From Macrocystis pyrifera (taxonomy: Eukaryota; Sar; Phaeophyceae; Laminariales; Laminariaceae): a stretch of 64,000 nucleotides of DNA. Each line of letters starts with the position of its first letter. Within the stretch, counting starts at the first letter, position 1. The stretch lies in contig JASSKH010000044.1 of assembly GCA_031763025.1 (NCBI GenBank), positions 124,001 through 188,000 of the forward strand. Direction: 5' to 3'. The notes under the pieces were generated by a model, which saw only the letters and a list, made by a program, of their open reading frames with translations, had not been told where the DNA came from and did not search any database. Made by a program: the position numbers and the translations under genes. Below are positions 46,943 through 57,190 of the stretch, piece by piece.

Positions 46943-47584
46943 CTGTCAGGATGATCCCGCCACCACGCACGTGAGATCCTAGCAGGTGGCGAAGGCCACG
47001 TTTTGGCCACTAGGCGCGGAGTTCTTGACAAAAGTGCTGGTCCGTGCACTGGTCGCAAACAACAGCCGGCACCAGGTCGGTCTTTGTCGTTGCCGCTCTC
47101 TTGCCAGAGGGCGAGGACCACGCGCCTCTCGACGAGGGGGAGGTGAGCTTCGGGGGCGTGGAGAAGGGAGAAGCGGGGGTTGCAGCACCGGCAGGTTCGC
47201 CACCGACAGCAGCAGCTTGGCCGCCGACAGCTGCACCTATCTATGCCGTTCGTCGAAGGCGAGACGCCTCTTTTAGGCGCGGTGCGAAGATCTGTCTATT
47301 GGTTGGCAGTTTGGGGAAGAAGAAAGAAGAAAGGTTGTTTGGCTATTTGGCGAAGAAGAAAGAAGAAAGGGTTTTTGGCTGTTTGGCGAAGAAGAAAGAA
47401 GAAAGGTTGTTTGGCTGTTCGACTGTTTCAAAGAAGGAAGAAATGTTGTTTGGCTGTTTGGCTGTTTCAAAGAAGAAGGGCTGTTTGCGAAGAGCTGTCT
47501 ATCAGTCGGTCTGTCTGCCAAGAGCTAGCAAGTGACAACGACCTCAAAAATCGTAATTATAGTTGTATCTATATATATATACGT

Positions 47585-49860
47585 GTGATCCTTGATGATC
47601 TGAACGCCTGAACCGGGTGGAGTCTACACGATCTGCACGAATTACACATAATTTTTGAGCATACATGTACCGTGATAAACTGATTTTTAGCTTTGTGTGG
47701 GTGGGTCTGCGTGATCTCTAGGATCTGTAAGATCTGCGGGATTTGTATAATGTGGATATATCACCCCTTTTTGGCGGTTAGATCTGCTTGGTATTTATTA
47801 TTGCACTCGCGTGCCGAGTGGGATGGTGTGAATGCCATATGTGCATGATGTGGAGGATCAGTCTGCATAATCTGAGGGATCATTGGCTACACACTTCAAC
47901 TTGTTTGTCTGGGGAGACATGTACGTTTCGTATCATTTGCACTTGTGTGCCAGGTGGGATCTGGTTGATCTCAACGACATGTACATGTTTAGCCTGAAGG
48001 GGATCTGTGTTGTTACAATTTTCAGATGTGTACCTGAGTAGAATATGTGTGATCTGTACAATCAAAACATTTCGACAGGGATGGGATATGTCCGATTTGC
48101 GAGATAGGGTCTGTACGATCTGCAAGATCTTCACGTGTTTATCGGTAGGTCTCATTGATCTGCAGGGTGTGCACAGTCTGCAGGATCCGTATGATCTACC
48201 TGAGTAGAATCTGTGTGATCTATTTGATCTGTACACCGGAATAGGGTATGTACGATCTGCATGGTATTTACATTTTGATCCGTGGGTCTACATGATCTGT
48301 AGAGTCTGTAAGATCTGGGGTATTTGTGTATGATGTGGAAAATCTGTAAAATTTGGAAACTTCACACTTGTTTACAGCATGTTTCGTAGGGATAAGGTCC
48401 GTATGAGGTAGATACTTCACATATGTGTTCCTGAGTGGAATCTGTGTGATATGTACATTTTTGTTCGGTGGGATCTGTATGATCTGCAGGATCTGTATGA
48501 TCTGCAGGATCTGTATGATCCACAGGATCTGTATGATCTACCTGTGTGGAATCTGTGTGATCTGCATGATCTGTACATCTAAACCGGGATGCGGTCTGTA
48601 CCATTTGCAGGATATGTATGATCTAGAGGATCGGAAAAATCTGAATACTGCATACTTGCTTTCAGAATGTTTCGCCGAATGGGGTCTGTATGAGGTAGAT
48701 ATTTAACACTTGTGTACCCGAGTGCGAACTTGTAGGGATTTCTTCATGATCTGAAAGATGTAAAAAATCTGAGTACTTCACACTTGTTTACATCATCTTT
48801 AGCCGAGCTGGGGTCTGTGTGAAGTAGATATTTCACACGTTCTACCTGAGTAAGAACTTAATCTGTGTGGTCTGTACCTATGTGTAATCTGCAGGACCTG
48901 TATGATTTGTACACATGTAGATGTGTATTTGCAGGATCTGTATGATCTACCTGAGTGGAATCTGTGTGATCTGTATGATCGGTTCATCTTGACCGGGATG
49001 GGGTCTGTATGATCTGCATGATCTGCACATACATGTTATCGGTGGGTTTGCGTGACCTGCAGGAATTATATGATCTCCAGGATCTTTAATATTTGGCAGA
49101 TGTGTGTACCTGAGGGGGATGTTGATGTGTGTGGTTTGTACATATTTACCGGGTTGTATCCTGGCCGGCGTCTCCGGTTGCTTGGTAGGTGGTCCGCGTG
49201 CCTATTATTATCGATATCGTGGGTTCGAGTCTCACCGAGTGCATGCTCGAAGGGACAAGGGGCCATTTATTTCACGAAAAATGATTGGCGGAAAGCACGA
49301 GAGCGTGAGTTAGCTACATTCGATGAAAATCGGAGTGCAGTGGGATTGCTTAACACAATGCGCGACAAAACATAAAGGCACGTACCGGGGCGGAGAAGGG
49401 ACGACACCTGTGACCACGGCTTGTCCAGAAGCTCGTTGAGGGTAAAACCTCCTCTTAACATTAGGTTCCAAAGAATAAGTGATGAAAAAACAAAAAAAAT
49501 GATGGCGTGAGGTAGATATTCCCCGTGTATGTCTGAGTGGGAACTTGCAGGATTTCTGCATGATCTGCAGGATTTGTAAATCTGGATACTTCATATTTGT
49601 TTCATCATGTTTAGCCGGGATGGGGTCCGTATGAGGTAGATATCTACACGTGTGTGCACGAGTAGGAACTTGATCTGTGTGACCTGTGCCTATGTGATCT
49701 GCAAGATCTGTGTGAATTACCTGAAGTGGAATACATGGGGTCTATATGATCTATTAATCTTGATCGGGATGGGGTCTGCACGATCTGCATGATCTGCACA
49801 TCTTATTGTCGGTTGGGATCTCCATGATCTGCATGAACTCCGCATAGGTTTCGTCGGGAA
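47585..49860. repeat. GATCTGTATGATCTGCAG-type tandem array with higher-order repeats
   Basis: The region is made of variants of a 9-18 bp unit (GATCTGTATGATCTGCAG; also GATCTGTGTGATCTGTAC). The cleanest run is at 48470-48545. Larger blocks recur: ACTTCACACTTGTTTACA followed by a CCGGGATGGGGTCTGTATGA-like segment and then GGTAGATATTTCACAC appears near 48360, 48650, 48778 and 49590. Open frames rich in ICMICRIC are by-products of the repeat. It is interrupted by a SINE-like insertion. Confidence 0.9.
49150..49494 (+). mobile_element. SINE-like insertion with tRNA-like head
   Basis: The array motif ACCGGGATGGGGTCTG is interrupted here; repeat sequence resumes at about 49498 (GATGGCGTGAGGTAGATATT). 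The insert holds a tRNA-like segment: GGTTGCTTGGTAGGTGG as an A-box-like part and GTGGGTTCGAGTCTCAC, a perfect T-arm (five-pair stem, TTCGAGT loop) and B-box. The acceptor stem is poor. It ends in an A-rich tail (AAAAAACAAAAAAAAT). Together these suggest a tRNA-derived SINE of about 340 bp rather than a working tRNA gene. Confidence 0.5.
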
Positions 49861-50034
49861 GATCAAATAATCAATAAAGACAAACAAAGCTCGAAAATGA
49901 GTTGATGAACAACCCTATACACGCGCAACGCAATTAGCACCCGGTACAAAATATACTGGTACACGAAATCGCCAGGGTGTGAAAAAAACATCAGCCGTGC
50001 AGACGCAAAAAAACGAACGGTAGCACCAAGGAAA

Positions 50035-50475
50035 GCAACCTGCGCCAACAACAACAGCAGTAGCTATGCCGTGACAGTGTGCAGCAGCAGCGTCATCAGC
50101 ACGAGCACCAAGATATGCCACCGTATGCCACGGACAAAAATATACTTTGGGTAGCAGCAAAAAAAGCCTCAACAGTAGTAGTAGTAGTAGTAGTAGCAGT
50201 AGAAGTAGTAGTAGTGGTAGTAGTGGTAGTAGTAGTACCAGCTATACCGTGATTGTGCGCAGCAGTGTGCAGTAGCAGCGGCAGCAACAACAGGGCCAGC
50301 AGCAAGATAAGCAACCGCGTGGCACGGGCAAAAATAATATTAGGGCAGCAGGAAGAAAAGCAACCTGTCCCAGCAACAGTACCAGCTATATACCGTGAAT
50401 GTGTATAGCATTAGCGGCAGCAACAACAGGAGTAGTAGCAGAATAAGAAGCAAACCGTGTGGCACGGGCACATTG
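50035..50475. repeat. three degenerate tandem units with CAG/AGT-rich spacers
   Basis: Units are anchored by AGCTATACCGTGA(T/A)TGTG-like motifs near 50063, 50240 and 50384, each followed by CAGCAG-rich sequence and a (G)TGGCACGGGCA block. An AGT microsatellite (50174-50240) lies between the first two. Confidence 0.75.
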
Positions 50476-50609
50476 TACAAAGGGCAGTGAACACTCGGCT
50501 GTTACACGGAGCGCAATACGTTGTGGAAAGATACGAAAAAAGTACCACCAGGTACGTACGTACGTACGTGGTGGCTCAGCCTTTTCTCACGTCTTGTGGC
50601 CAAGCAGTC

Positions 50610-51060
50610 ACGAGCACACGAGCACTCAGCAGCAGCAGCAGCAACACTCAGCAGCACTCGAGCAACACTCGATTCGAGCAGCACTCGTGCGCCTGTTGTT
50701 GCTGTGTTCGTACTGCTGCGTACTGCTCGAGCAGCACCCGAGCGCACGAGCACGATGAGTAGGTTTTCCAAGCCAATATTGCACCGCAAAAGAAAGACAC
50801 GGGACCACGATCACTCGATTGCTCAAGCGTAACGAGCACGAGACGAACACGAGCACGACGTGGCCAAGCAGCCACGGGCACAGGAGCACTAAGCAGCAGA
50901 GCAGCAACACCCAGCGACACAGGAACAACATTCGGCTCCAGGTGCATTCGTACGCCTGTTTTTGTTGATGTTTCGCTGCTGCAGCTCGACTTATGCAGCA
51001 CGAGCTCGAGCAGCACTGCTGCGTGCTGTTGTAGTTGCAGCAAGAAGCGAGAAGAAAGAA
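50610..51060. repeat. CAGCAG / GAGCAC-rich low-complexity region
   Basis: Degenerate repeats of CAGCAGCA and GAGCACGAGCAC. Open frames here on both strands are alanine-, serine- or cysteine-rich by-products and are not called as genes. Confidence 0.7.
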
Positions 51061-51401
51061 CAAAGTATTTTTTTGTCATAATGTTTGAAATACGTCAGCT
51101 GTGAGTTCGACTGATTAAATAGTTGATAATCAACTTTGCAAGCTACGTAATACGCCTCGTCTATGTTCCATTTTTACGTAATTTTACAAGTATTGCGATA
51201 AACCGAGCGCGCGTATTCTATATGTGATTCCTTGTCAAAGATATTGGCCAGCGGCTCCCCTGGATGCTGCCCGGGTCAACAGGACAATTTTTATATAATC
51301 ATTCTGCGCACTGATACTATATAACCCGAACAAGGGATATTGATATAATGTTGCAACATGTTGAAACCTTTTCATTTGCAGCTAAAGTAAAACGAAATCC
51401 G
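51061..51401. other. spacer, nothing recognised
   Basis: AT-rich sequence between the CAG-rich region and the 1.36-kb duplication. No gene or repeat was recognised. Confidence 0.45.
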
Positions 51402-52759
51402 GTAGGTTTCCAAGCCCCAAGATGGCTTTTCGGAAGTGGGACCCCATCCGCTGAGTTACTTTCGGGATCACGTGACTTTGACCACCTATTAATAGAGCAT
51501 GTGCCACGGAGTCCGGCCGCAGCCAACGCTTGCACCGCACTGTCCACACCGCCCCTCTGCGGGCCCGGCAGCAGGAAGCACGATAAAAGTCCCGCGGCCA
51601 AACGAGAAAAGTGAACTATTCTGGAAAAAACGGCCATCAGTAGAAAGTAATATTATTGTTGTAGGAAAACAGCAGGACGGGATGCCCATTCAGAAAAAGA
51701 GCAAAGAGAACGGCAGGCCAAGAGATATACCAGAAAACTTATTTTCGGAATTAGTTTTACGATGTACTGAAATAAAGTTATAAGGCACACACTCTCGAAG
51801 AATATATCCATCATGGACCAGCTTTCCCACATTTATTGCTGAGTCTATTTACTTTGATATACCAAGGTAATATAATACAATTATGATGAGTGGATGACGG
51901 TGTCAAAATATGTATGTGGAAAGGTACAAGATGTGAAGTGTGGAGAGGGGATGGCCCTACTGCAACAGAGGAAGCAGGACGGTGTGGGGAGAGTCTGCTA
52001 GGTACGGCCCTCAGGCCAAGCTTCATCAAGAGTCTCCTGGTCCTCGGGATCCTGTATCTCTTATTTCTGAGTGTTTCATCGGAACAGAAAAAAAAACGTC
52101 GCTATTTGAGCACACTGCGTTTAGAACTCCGGCTGGTTATCGCTTTCCGGAGAGCGACGGTAACTTGAAAGAAGCGCTTCATCGCAGCAGCTTGTATTGC
52201 CTCAATATTCATCTCCCGCGAGTTCTCAACAGAAGCCAACACCACTATCATCTAGAGGAGCTGCAGTGAGTGGTTGAACTTGGTCGAATATCCGGGTGAA
52301 CAAAATGAGACCAAGAAATCACCCCCTACTGGACGTTTGCACCTTACTTGTCAACAGCTACATACGTCTTCCCGTAGGAAACTACAGCCGAACTCGAGGG
52401 ACGCTGCTGATGGCGTATGTGAGGGCGTCGGGTGCGCTAGGCGGTGGTCGCAGGCAGCGAGGAGTAATAACCCACGACAAATTTTCGGGTTGGAAAAGTC
52501 CCTTTCAGCACGTTCGCATACATGATCCTTTGCCCCGGAAAGGTTGAAAATTGGTCCTTCTCGCCTCAGAATGGTTCGGAGTTCTCTCCGAGATCTATCA
52601 GGGGGTGTTTCCCGCTGTTCGAGTGGGCCCGTTGCATGAAGTCAACGTCCGCACTTTTTCGATCCAACTGAGGTGAAGATGATTGCTAACGTGGATCGGA
52701 TCGAAAAATACGTTTTTTTCGATCCAATTGGGCGTTTGGATTGTATTTGACCCGAGTTG
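51402..52759. repeat. 1.36-kb direct duplication, copy 1
   Basis: Begins GTAGGTTTCCAAGCCCC and ends GACCCGAGTTG. It matches 55161-56521 with only scattered substitutions. It contains plus-strand open frames with some protein character: ESNIIVVGKQQDGMPIQKKS followed by GRPRDIPENLFSELVLRCTE (51640-51783), and VGNYSRTRGTLLMAYVRASG (52296-52547). I recognise no family. The GRPR..P...F.EL part resembles a small helical DNA-binding segment, so a decayed transposon is possible. Confidence 0.9.
52646..52759. mobile_element. left part of a small TIR/palindromic element
   Basis: Same sequence as 56407-56521 (GTCCGCACTTTTTCGATCC onward, with internal TCGATCGGATCGAAAA and its complement), but the right terminal repeat is missing. 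The end of the 1.36-kb duplication coincides with this truncation. Confidence 0.5.
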
Positions 52760-52770
52760 CTTTCCTCCAT

Positions 52771-53006
52771 TAATTGCTGAGTCTATTTTCCTCGATATAC
52801 TGAGGTAATGTATGCAATTATGTTGAGTAGATTACGGTGTCATAATATGTCTGTGGAAAGGTGCACGATGTGAGGTATGGAGAGGGGATGCCCCTACTGC
52901 ATCAGAGGAAGCAGGATGGTGTGGGGAGAGTCTGCTAGGTACGGCTTTCAGGCCACGCTTCAACTCAAGAGTCTCCTGGTCCTCGGAATCCTGTATTTCT
53001 AATTTC
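52771..53006. repeat. diverged third fragment of the 1.36-kb repeat
   Basis: TTAATTGCTGAGTCTATTTT onward aligns with copy 1 at about 51833-52070 (GGTGTCA.AATATGT, GGAAGCAGGA.GGTGTGGGGA, GAGTCTCCTGGTCCTCGG) with clearly more changes than between copies 1 and 2. It is an older duplicate of the inner part. Confidence 0.8.
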
Positions 53007-53010
53007 TGAG

Positions 53011-53445
53011 TGTGGTGGAAATCGAGTTTAAGCCTCAAATTCATGTAGCGTTTGATACGTATTATTTTTAGTCTACATTTCCCTACAATGGCGTCGACGG
53101 CAGGACGTGAGATTATGAAAAACGAGCTCCGTGGTTCGAATCTCTCCTTCATCCCCTGAAAGAAAAGAAAAAAAAAAGGGGGGGATCAAGAACCTGTGAA
53201 ACTCACTCACTTAGAAAACACCTAGGAAGGAACGATGAGAGCAAGACGATCATTGCATACTGAGTCCGGTAGCGAAAAGTCGGAAGTAAAACTTGGATAC
53301 TCGGAGTCTCATCGGGGTTCCTGACTTACTCGCAAGGAGAGATAAGTCAGGTTTAGTGAGGGAGAATGTGGTGGAAATCAAGTTTATAACCCTTAAATTC
53401 ATGTAGCGTTTGTTACGAAACATTTTTTGTCTACATTTCCATACA
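53011..53445 (+). mobile_element. TRIM-like miniature LTR element
   Basis: Two terminal direct repeats of 77 and 79 bp (53011-53087 and 53367-53445) start TGTGGTGGAAATC and end TTTCC(C/A)TACA. One base after the first lies TGGCGTCGACGGCAGGA, a possible tRNA primer-binding site. Just before the second lies GTGAGGGAGAA, a possible polypurine tract. The inner 280 bp have no coding capacity. This layout is that of terminal-repeat retrotransposons in miniature. The repeats differ at several sites, so it is an older insertion. No target duplication was found. Confidence 0.55.
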
Positions 53446-53515
53446 ACGATATTGGGCAGGAGATCCCATACAGGTTGGAGGAGACAATGCGAAATATCGA
53501 AGGTACGGGGTACAA

Positions 53516-53626
53516 CTATTACGGGGGACCATAGCTAACAGGACCAAATATTGTTGTTAAAAATAGTTAACTATATAGTCTTTTATGTATAGGATACATC
53601 CTGTTAACTATGGACCCCCGTAATAG
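53516..53626. mobile_element. short inverted-repeat element (MITE-like), copy B
   Basis: CTATTACGGGGGACCATAGC at the left is mirrored by a right end of AACTATGGACCCCCGTAATAG, giving terminal inverted repeats of about 28 bp. Total 111 bp. It is the best preserved of the three copies (others at 114-217 and split at 12735-18404). The middle is AT-rich and partly palindromic. Confidence 0.75.
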
Positions 53627-55160
53627 CCAAACGTACACTCGCAAGTGCAAGCGGTGAGAGATATGTTGCCACAGGATACAAGGTCTGCTGTGATACGCGA
53701 GGTAGGCCTCGAATATATGAGCGTGAAATCATCGGATCGTACATCTATTTCAAAACATCCCGTGCAGGTTGGTAACTGGCCCGAGTGGTTATGGTGGCCG
53801 AAGATGCGGAGAGCAAGGAACTGCCGTATACAATCAAGCTATTGGACCTCGGGAAGAGATACAATGTGCATCTTCCTGAGGAAAAGCTTACAACTACTAG
53901 CGAGGAAACAGGAACTTGGTGTTGGCATGTGCATGTTACAACCCAGAGTAGTAAGAAGTTTTTGCATACTATTTAAAAGTAGAGGGGCTGATGATGGTGT
54001 AGCTGGGCAGTATTCAGAAACAAAGGCATACACAGGGGGAAGGATAACAATGCGAATATTGTGATCCCAGTGAAGGGAACTAGACGAGAAAGTCATGATC
54101 CTGTGAAACAAGACAATATAATACACACTGTACGATCACATATTCAACAGAAGGGTGGAATGGTGGTAAGTAAAGCAGACTATAGTCGGTATTTTGCGGC
54201 TGTGTTTAGTCAAACATCAGATGGAGGACTCACTCACATCCGATGTGTTGCGGGGTTGGTGATTGCTGGGGATGGATAGGGTAACAACAAATATATGACT
54301 AGAAATTTGAGACATCACTTGTATTGAGGAGTCTAAGTACTTGAATTTAGTCTATGTTTAAGGTGTAATTGTTGTACCACCCAAGTACATGTACCAGCAG
54401 TCTTAGCCCCAGCGTAATTATTTCATTGAAACCTAAGATAGGAAGGTGACAATGAACTTAGGGGGGCAAGTGTGGTGAGATTGGCTTCCTCTAGCAATTA
54501 GTATGGACAGTATAGTTTTATTGAGAATCAGTACGTGAAGGAGGGTTTCAGTGGAAATCATTAGGATGTTCTCATAGGGGATTTATAGTTTAGGCAGATA
54601 TGAGAGCTTCCTGAATTGCCTCTTGAGAGCTTCAACTAGGTACTCTAACCGGCTCATATACAGGAAGGGTATTATTGAGTAGGTGAGAGCATAGGAGAAC
54701 TAGGGTAAGGAGACTGTTACAGGAGTAAACCAATCAACAGCAGTGAATTGGATGAGATCTACGTCGAGTAAGATGAGAGATCAGGATGAGTTATTGGGCA
54801 AGATATATAGGAAAAAGAGTGAGAAAGTACCAAAGAAAGACTAGAGAGCGTAGCTGGGTTCTTCCAAGAAACAGGAACTTGGGAGGAGCGTTGGATCAAC
54901 TGCTACCAAGAGCGGACAAGCTATTGTAGGGTCCCACAGGGCTAGCAGTGGAGAAGAGGACAGAGAAGCAAGGAGGATCACACGCCACATCGGCTCAGTC
55001 CACTTCTTCCCTCTCTCTCAGTCAGCAGACGAGACAGTTAATAAAATACATCAAAAGGAATCCTCGACTTGAGCTAGTGCATCGACACATCGAATCAGCA
55101 ATCAGTTCAGTGGCAACCATCTTCGAGAGTGCCAACCTCTCAATCCCTATCAGAAATCGG
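53627..55160. other. unrecognised, purine-rich; weak coding-like pieces
   Basis: Plus-strand frames at 53785-53976 (PYTIKLLDLGKRYNVHLPEE) and 54061-54279 (DNIIHTVRSHIQQKGGMVVS) look somewhat protein-like but are short, interrupted and of no recognised family. From about 54290 to 54960 the plus strand is strongly A/G-rich. An open frame at 54948-55373 runs into copy 2 of the 1.36-kb repeat and is partly a by-product of it. Confidence 0.35.
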
Positions 55161-56521
55161 GTAGGTTTCCAAGCCCCAAGATGGCTTTTCGGAAGTGGGA
55201 CCCCATCCGCTGAGTTGCTTGCTGGGTCACGTGACTTTGACCACCTATTAATAGAGCATGTGCCACGGGACCCGGCCGCAGCCAACGCTTGCACCGCACT
55301 GTCCACACCGCCCCTCTGCGGGCCCGGCAGCAGGAAGCACGATAAAAGACCCGCGGCCAAACGAGAAAAGTGAACTATTCTGGAAAAAACGGCCATCAGT
55401 AGAAAGTAATATTATTGTTGTAGGAAAACAGCAGGACGGGATGCCCATTCAGAAAAAGAGCAAAGAGAACGGCAGGCCAAGAGATATACCAGAAAACTTA
55501 TTTTCGGAATTAGTTTTACGATGTACTGAAATAAAGTTATAAGGCACACACTCTCGAAGAATATATCCATCATGGACCAGCTTTCATACATTTATTGCTG
55601 AGTCTATTTACCTTGATATACCAAGGTAATATAATACAATTATGATGAGTGGATGACGGTGTCAAAATATGTATGTGGAAAGGTACACGATGTGAAGTGT
55701 GGAGAGGGGATGGCCCTACTGCAACAGAGGAAGCAGGACGGTGTGGAGAGAGTCTGCTAGGTACGGCCCTCAGGCCAAGCTTCATCAAGAGTCTCCTGGT
55801 CCTCGGGATCCTGTATCTCTTATTTCTGAGTGTTTCATCGGAACAGAAAAAAAAACGTCGCTATTTGAGCACACTGCGTTTAGAACTCCGGCTGGTTATC
55901 GCTTTCCGGAGAGCGACGGTAACTTGAAAGAAGCGCTTCATCGCAGCAGCTTGTATTGCCTCAATATTCATCTCCCGCGAGTTCTCAACAGAAGCCAACA
56001 CCACAATCATCTAGAGGAGCTGCAGTGAGTGGTTGAACTTGGTCGAAATCCCGGGTGAACAAAATGAGACTAAGAAATCACCCCCTACTGGACGTTTGCA
56101 CCTTACTTGTCAACAGTTACGTACGTCTTCGCGTAGGAAACTACAGCCGAACTCGAGGGACGCTGCTGATGGCGTATGTGAGGGCGTCGGGTGCGCTAGG
56201 CGGTGGTCGCAGGCAGCGAGGAGTAATAACCCACGACAAATTTTCGGGTTGGAAAAGTCCCTTTCAGCACGTTCGCATACATGATCCTTTGCCCCGGAAA
56301 GGTTGAAAATTGGTCCTTCTCGCCTCAGAATGGTTCGGAGTTCTCTCCGAGATCTATCAGGGGGTGTTTCCCGCTGTTCGAGTGGGCCCGTTGCATGAAG
56401 TCAACGTCCGCACTTTTTCGATCCAACTGAGGTGAAGATGATTGCTATCGTCGATCGGATCGAAAAATACGTTTTTTTTTTCGATCCGATTGGGCGTTTG
56501 GATTGTATTTGACCCGAGTTG
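55161..56521. repeat. 1.36-kb direct duplication, copy 2
   Basis: Begins GTAGGTTTCCAAGCCCC as in copy 1 (51402-52759) and is collinear to GACCCGAGTTG. The copies share the open frames described for copy 1. The low divergence implies a young duplication or gene conversion. Copy 2 keeps the complete small TIR element at its right end, whereas copy 1 ends inside it. Confidence 0.9.
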
Positions 56522-56537
56522 AATCGAAAAGTGCGGT
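56407..56537. mobile_element. small TIR/palindromic element, complete
   Basis: The left end TCCGCACTTTTTCGATCCAAC is mirrored by a right end GTTGAATCGAAAAGTGCGG. Inside is another inverted pair (TCGATCGGATCGAAAA and TTTTTTTCGATCCGATTGG). About 131 bp, non-coding, and it can fold into a long hairpin. Confidence 0.55.
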
Positions 56538-57190
56538 CGGCAATTTCCTGTATCTGGGTGACGTTTGCGAGACTGTGAACAACTGCGATGCTCTCACACC
56601 TGGTGCTTGAAGAAACGGGAAACACCCCCAGATGTGTCTTTGAGAGAGCTCGGACACATTCCAAAGCGAGAACGATCAATGTTCAACATTTCCGGGGCAA
56701 AAGCTCATGCGAATGTGCTGAAAGAGATTTATTCAACTGATTCCAATCCGACTGAATACGAAGAGGTCCTAGGAATCTTCTGTATTTCATCAACTATGTG
56801 TCAACTACGAAATACCGGTACGAGTCTTGGTTACACATCCACTTTTCTCTAGTTTCAATCCGAATGCCTGTGTTGCCGAAGCATTTACGCGCGCGTCCCG
56901 TGACGACGCACTCCTGAGGGGGATAGCGTTCCATAAGCAGTATTGTGCAGCTGCACCGCAAAACATTCTAGCCGTTGCAGTCAAAGCCTGAACGTCTACT
57001 ACAACGGCAGCAGACTGTCATTCGACGATCACCGACATAGTCGGGAGGGCGAGCAAGGTGAGGAGTGAACAGGAAACAGCGTGCCGCTTCAGGATTAGTA
57101 AACCTCATTGCGAGCTGGCTCGAGAATTGCAAACCATAACAAAAGGTAAGAACACCGTTCTTTCGATCGTTCACACCTGACCCCAATCAA
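56538..57190 (+). pseudogene. decayed coding-like region, family unknown
   Basis: The frame at 56565-56852 reads, among others, PKRERSMFNISGAKAHANVL and KEIYSTDSNPTEYEEVLG. A different frame continues FNPNACVAEAFTRASRDDAL, then, after one stop, SEQETACRFRISKPHCELAR. The pieces look like one former gene with a frame change near 56850 and an internal stop. No domain is recognised, so this is a guess based on protein-like composition. Confidence 0.3.

Larger units (their letters stand above)
44357..47570. repeat. large tandem duplication, unit 2 (3.21 kb)
   Basis: Same order of contents as unit 1 (40791-44356), with scattered substitutions and indels. It ends GTAATTATAGTTGTATC and runs into a TA repeat. 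Near the right end a short pattern, GAAGAAGAAAGAAGAAAGG with TTGTTTGGCTGTTTGGC, is repeated more often (47300-47480) than in unit 1 (44175-44270). Confidence 0.92.

Noticed and set aside
48425-48706. Repetitive protein ICMICRICMICRICMI
   Set aside because: A translation of the GATCTG satellite unit; frames on both strands are equally repetitive.
53088-53160. A tRNA-like GTGGTTCGAATC box within the TRIM-like element
   Set aside because: The stem beside the loop does not pair, and no acceptor or anticodon arm could be drawn.
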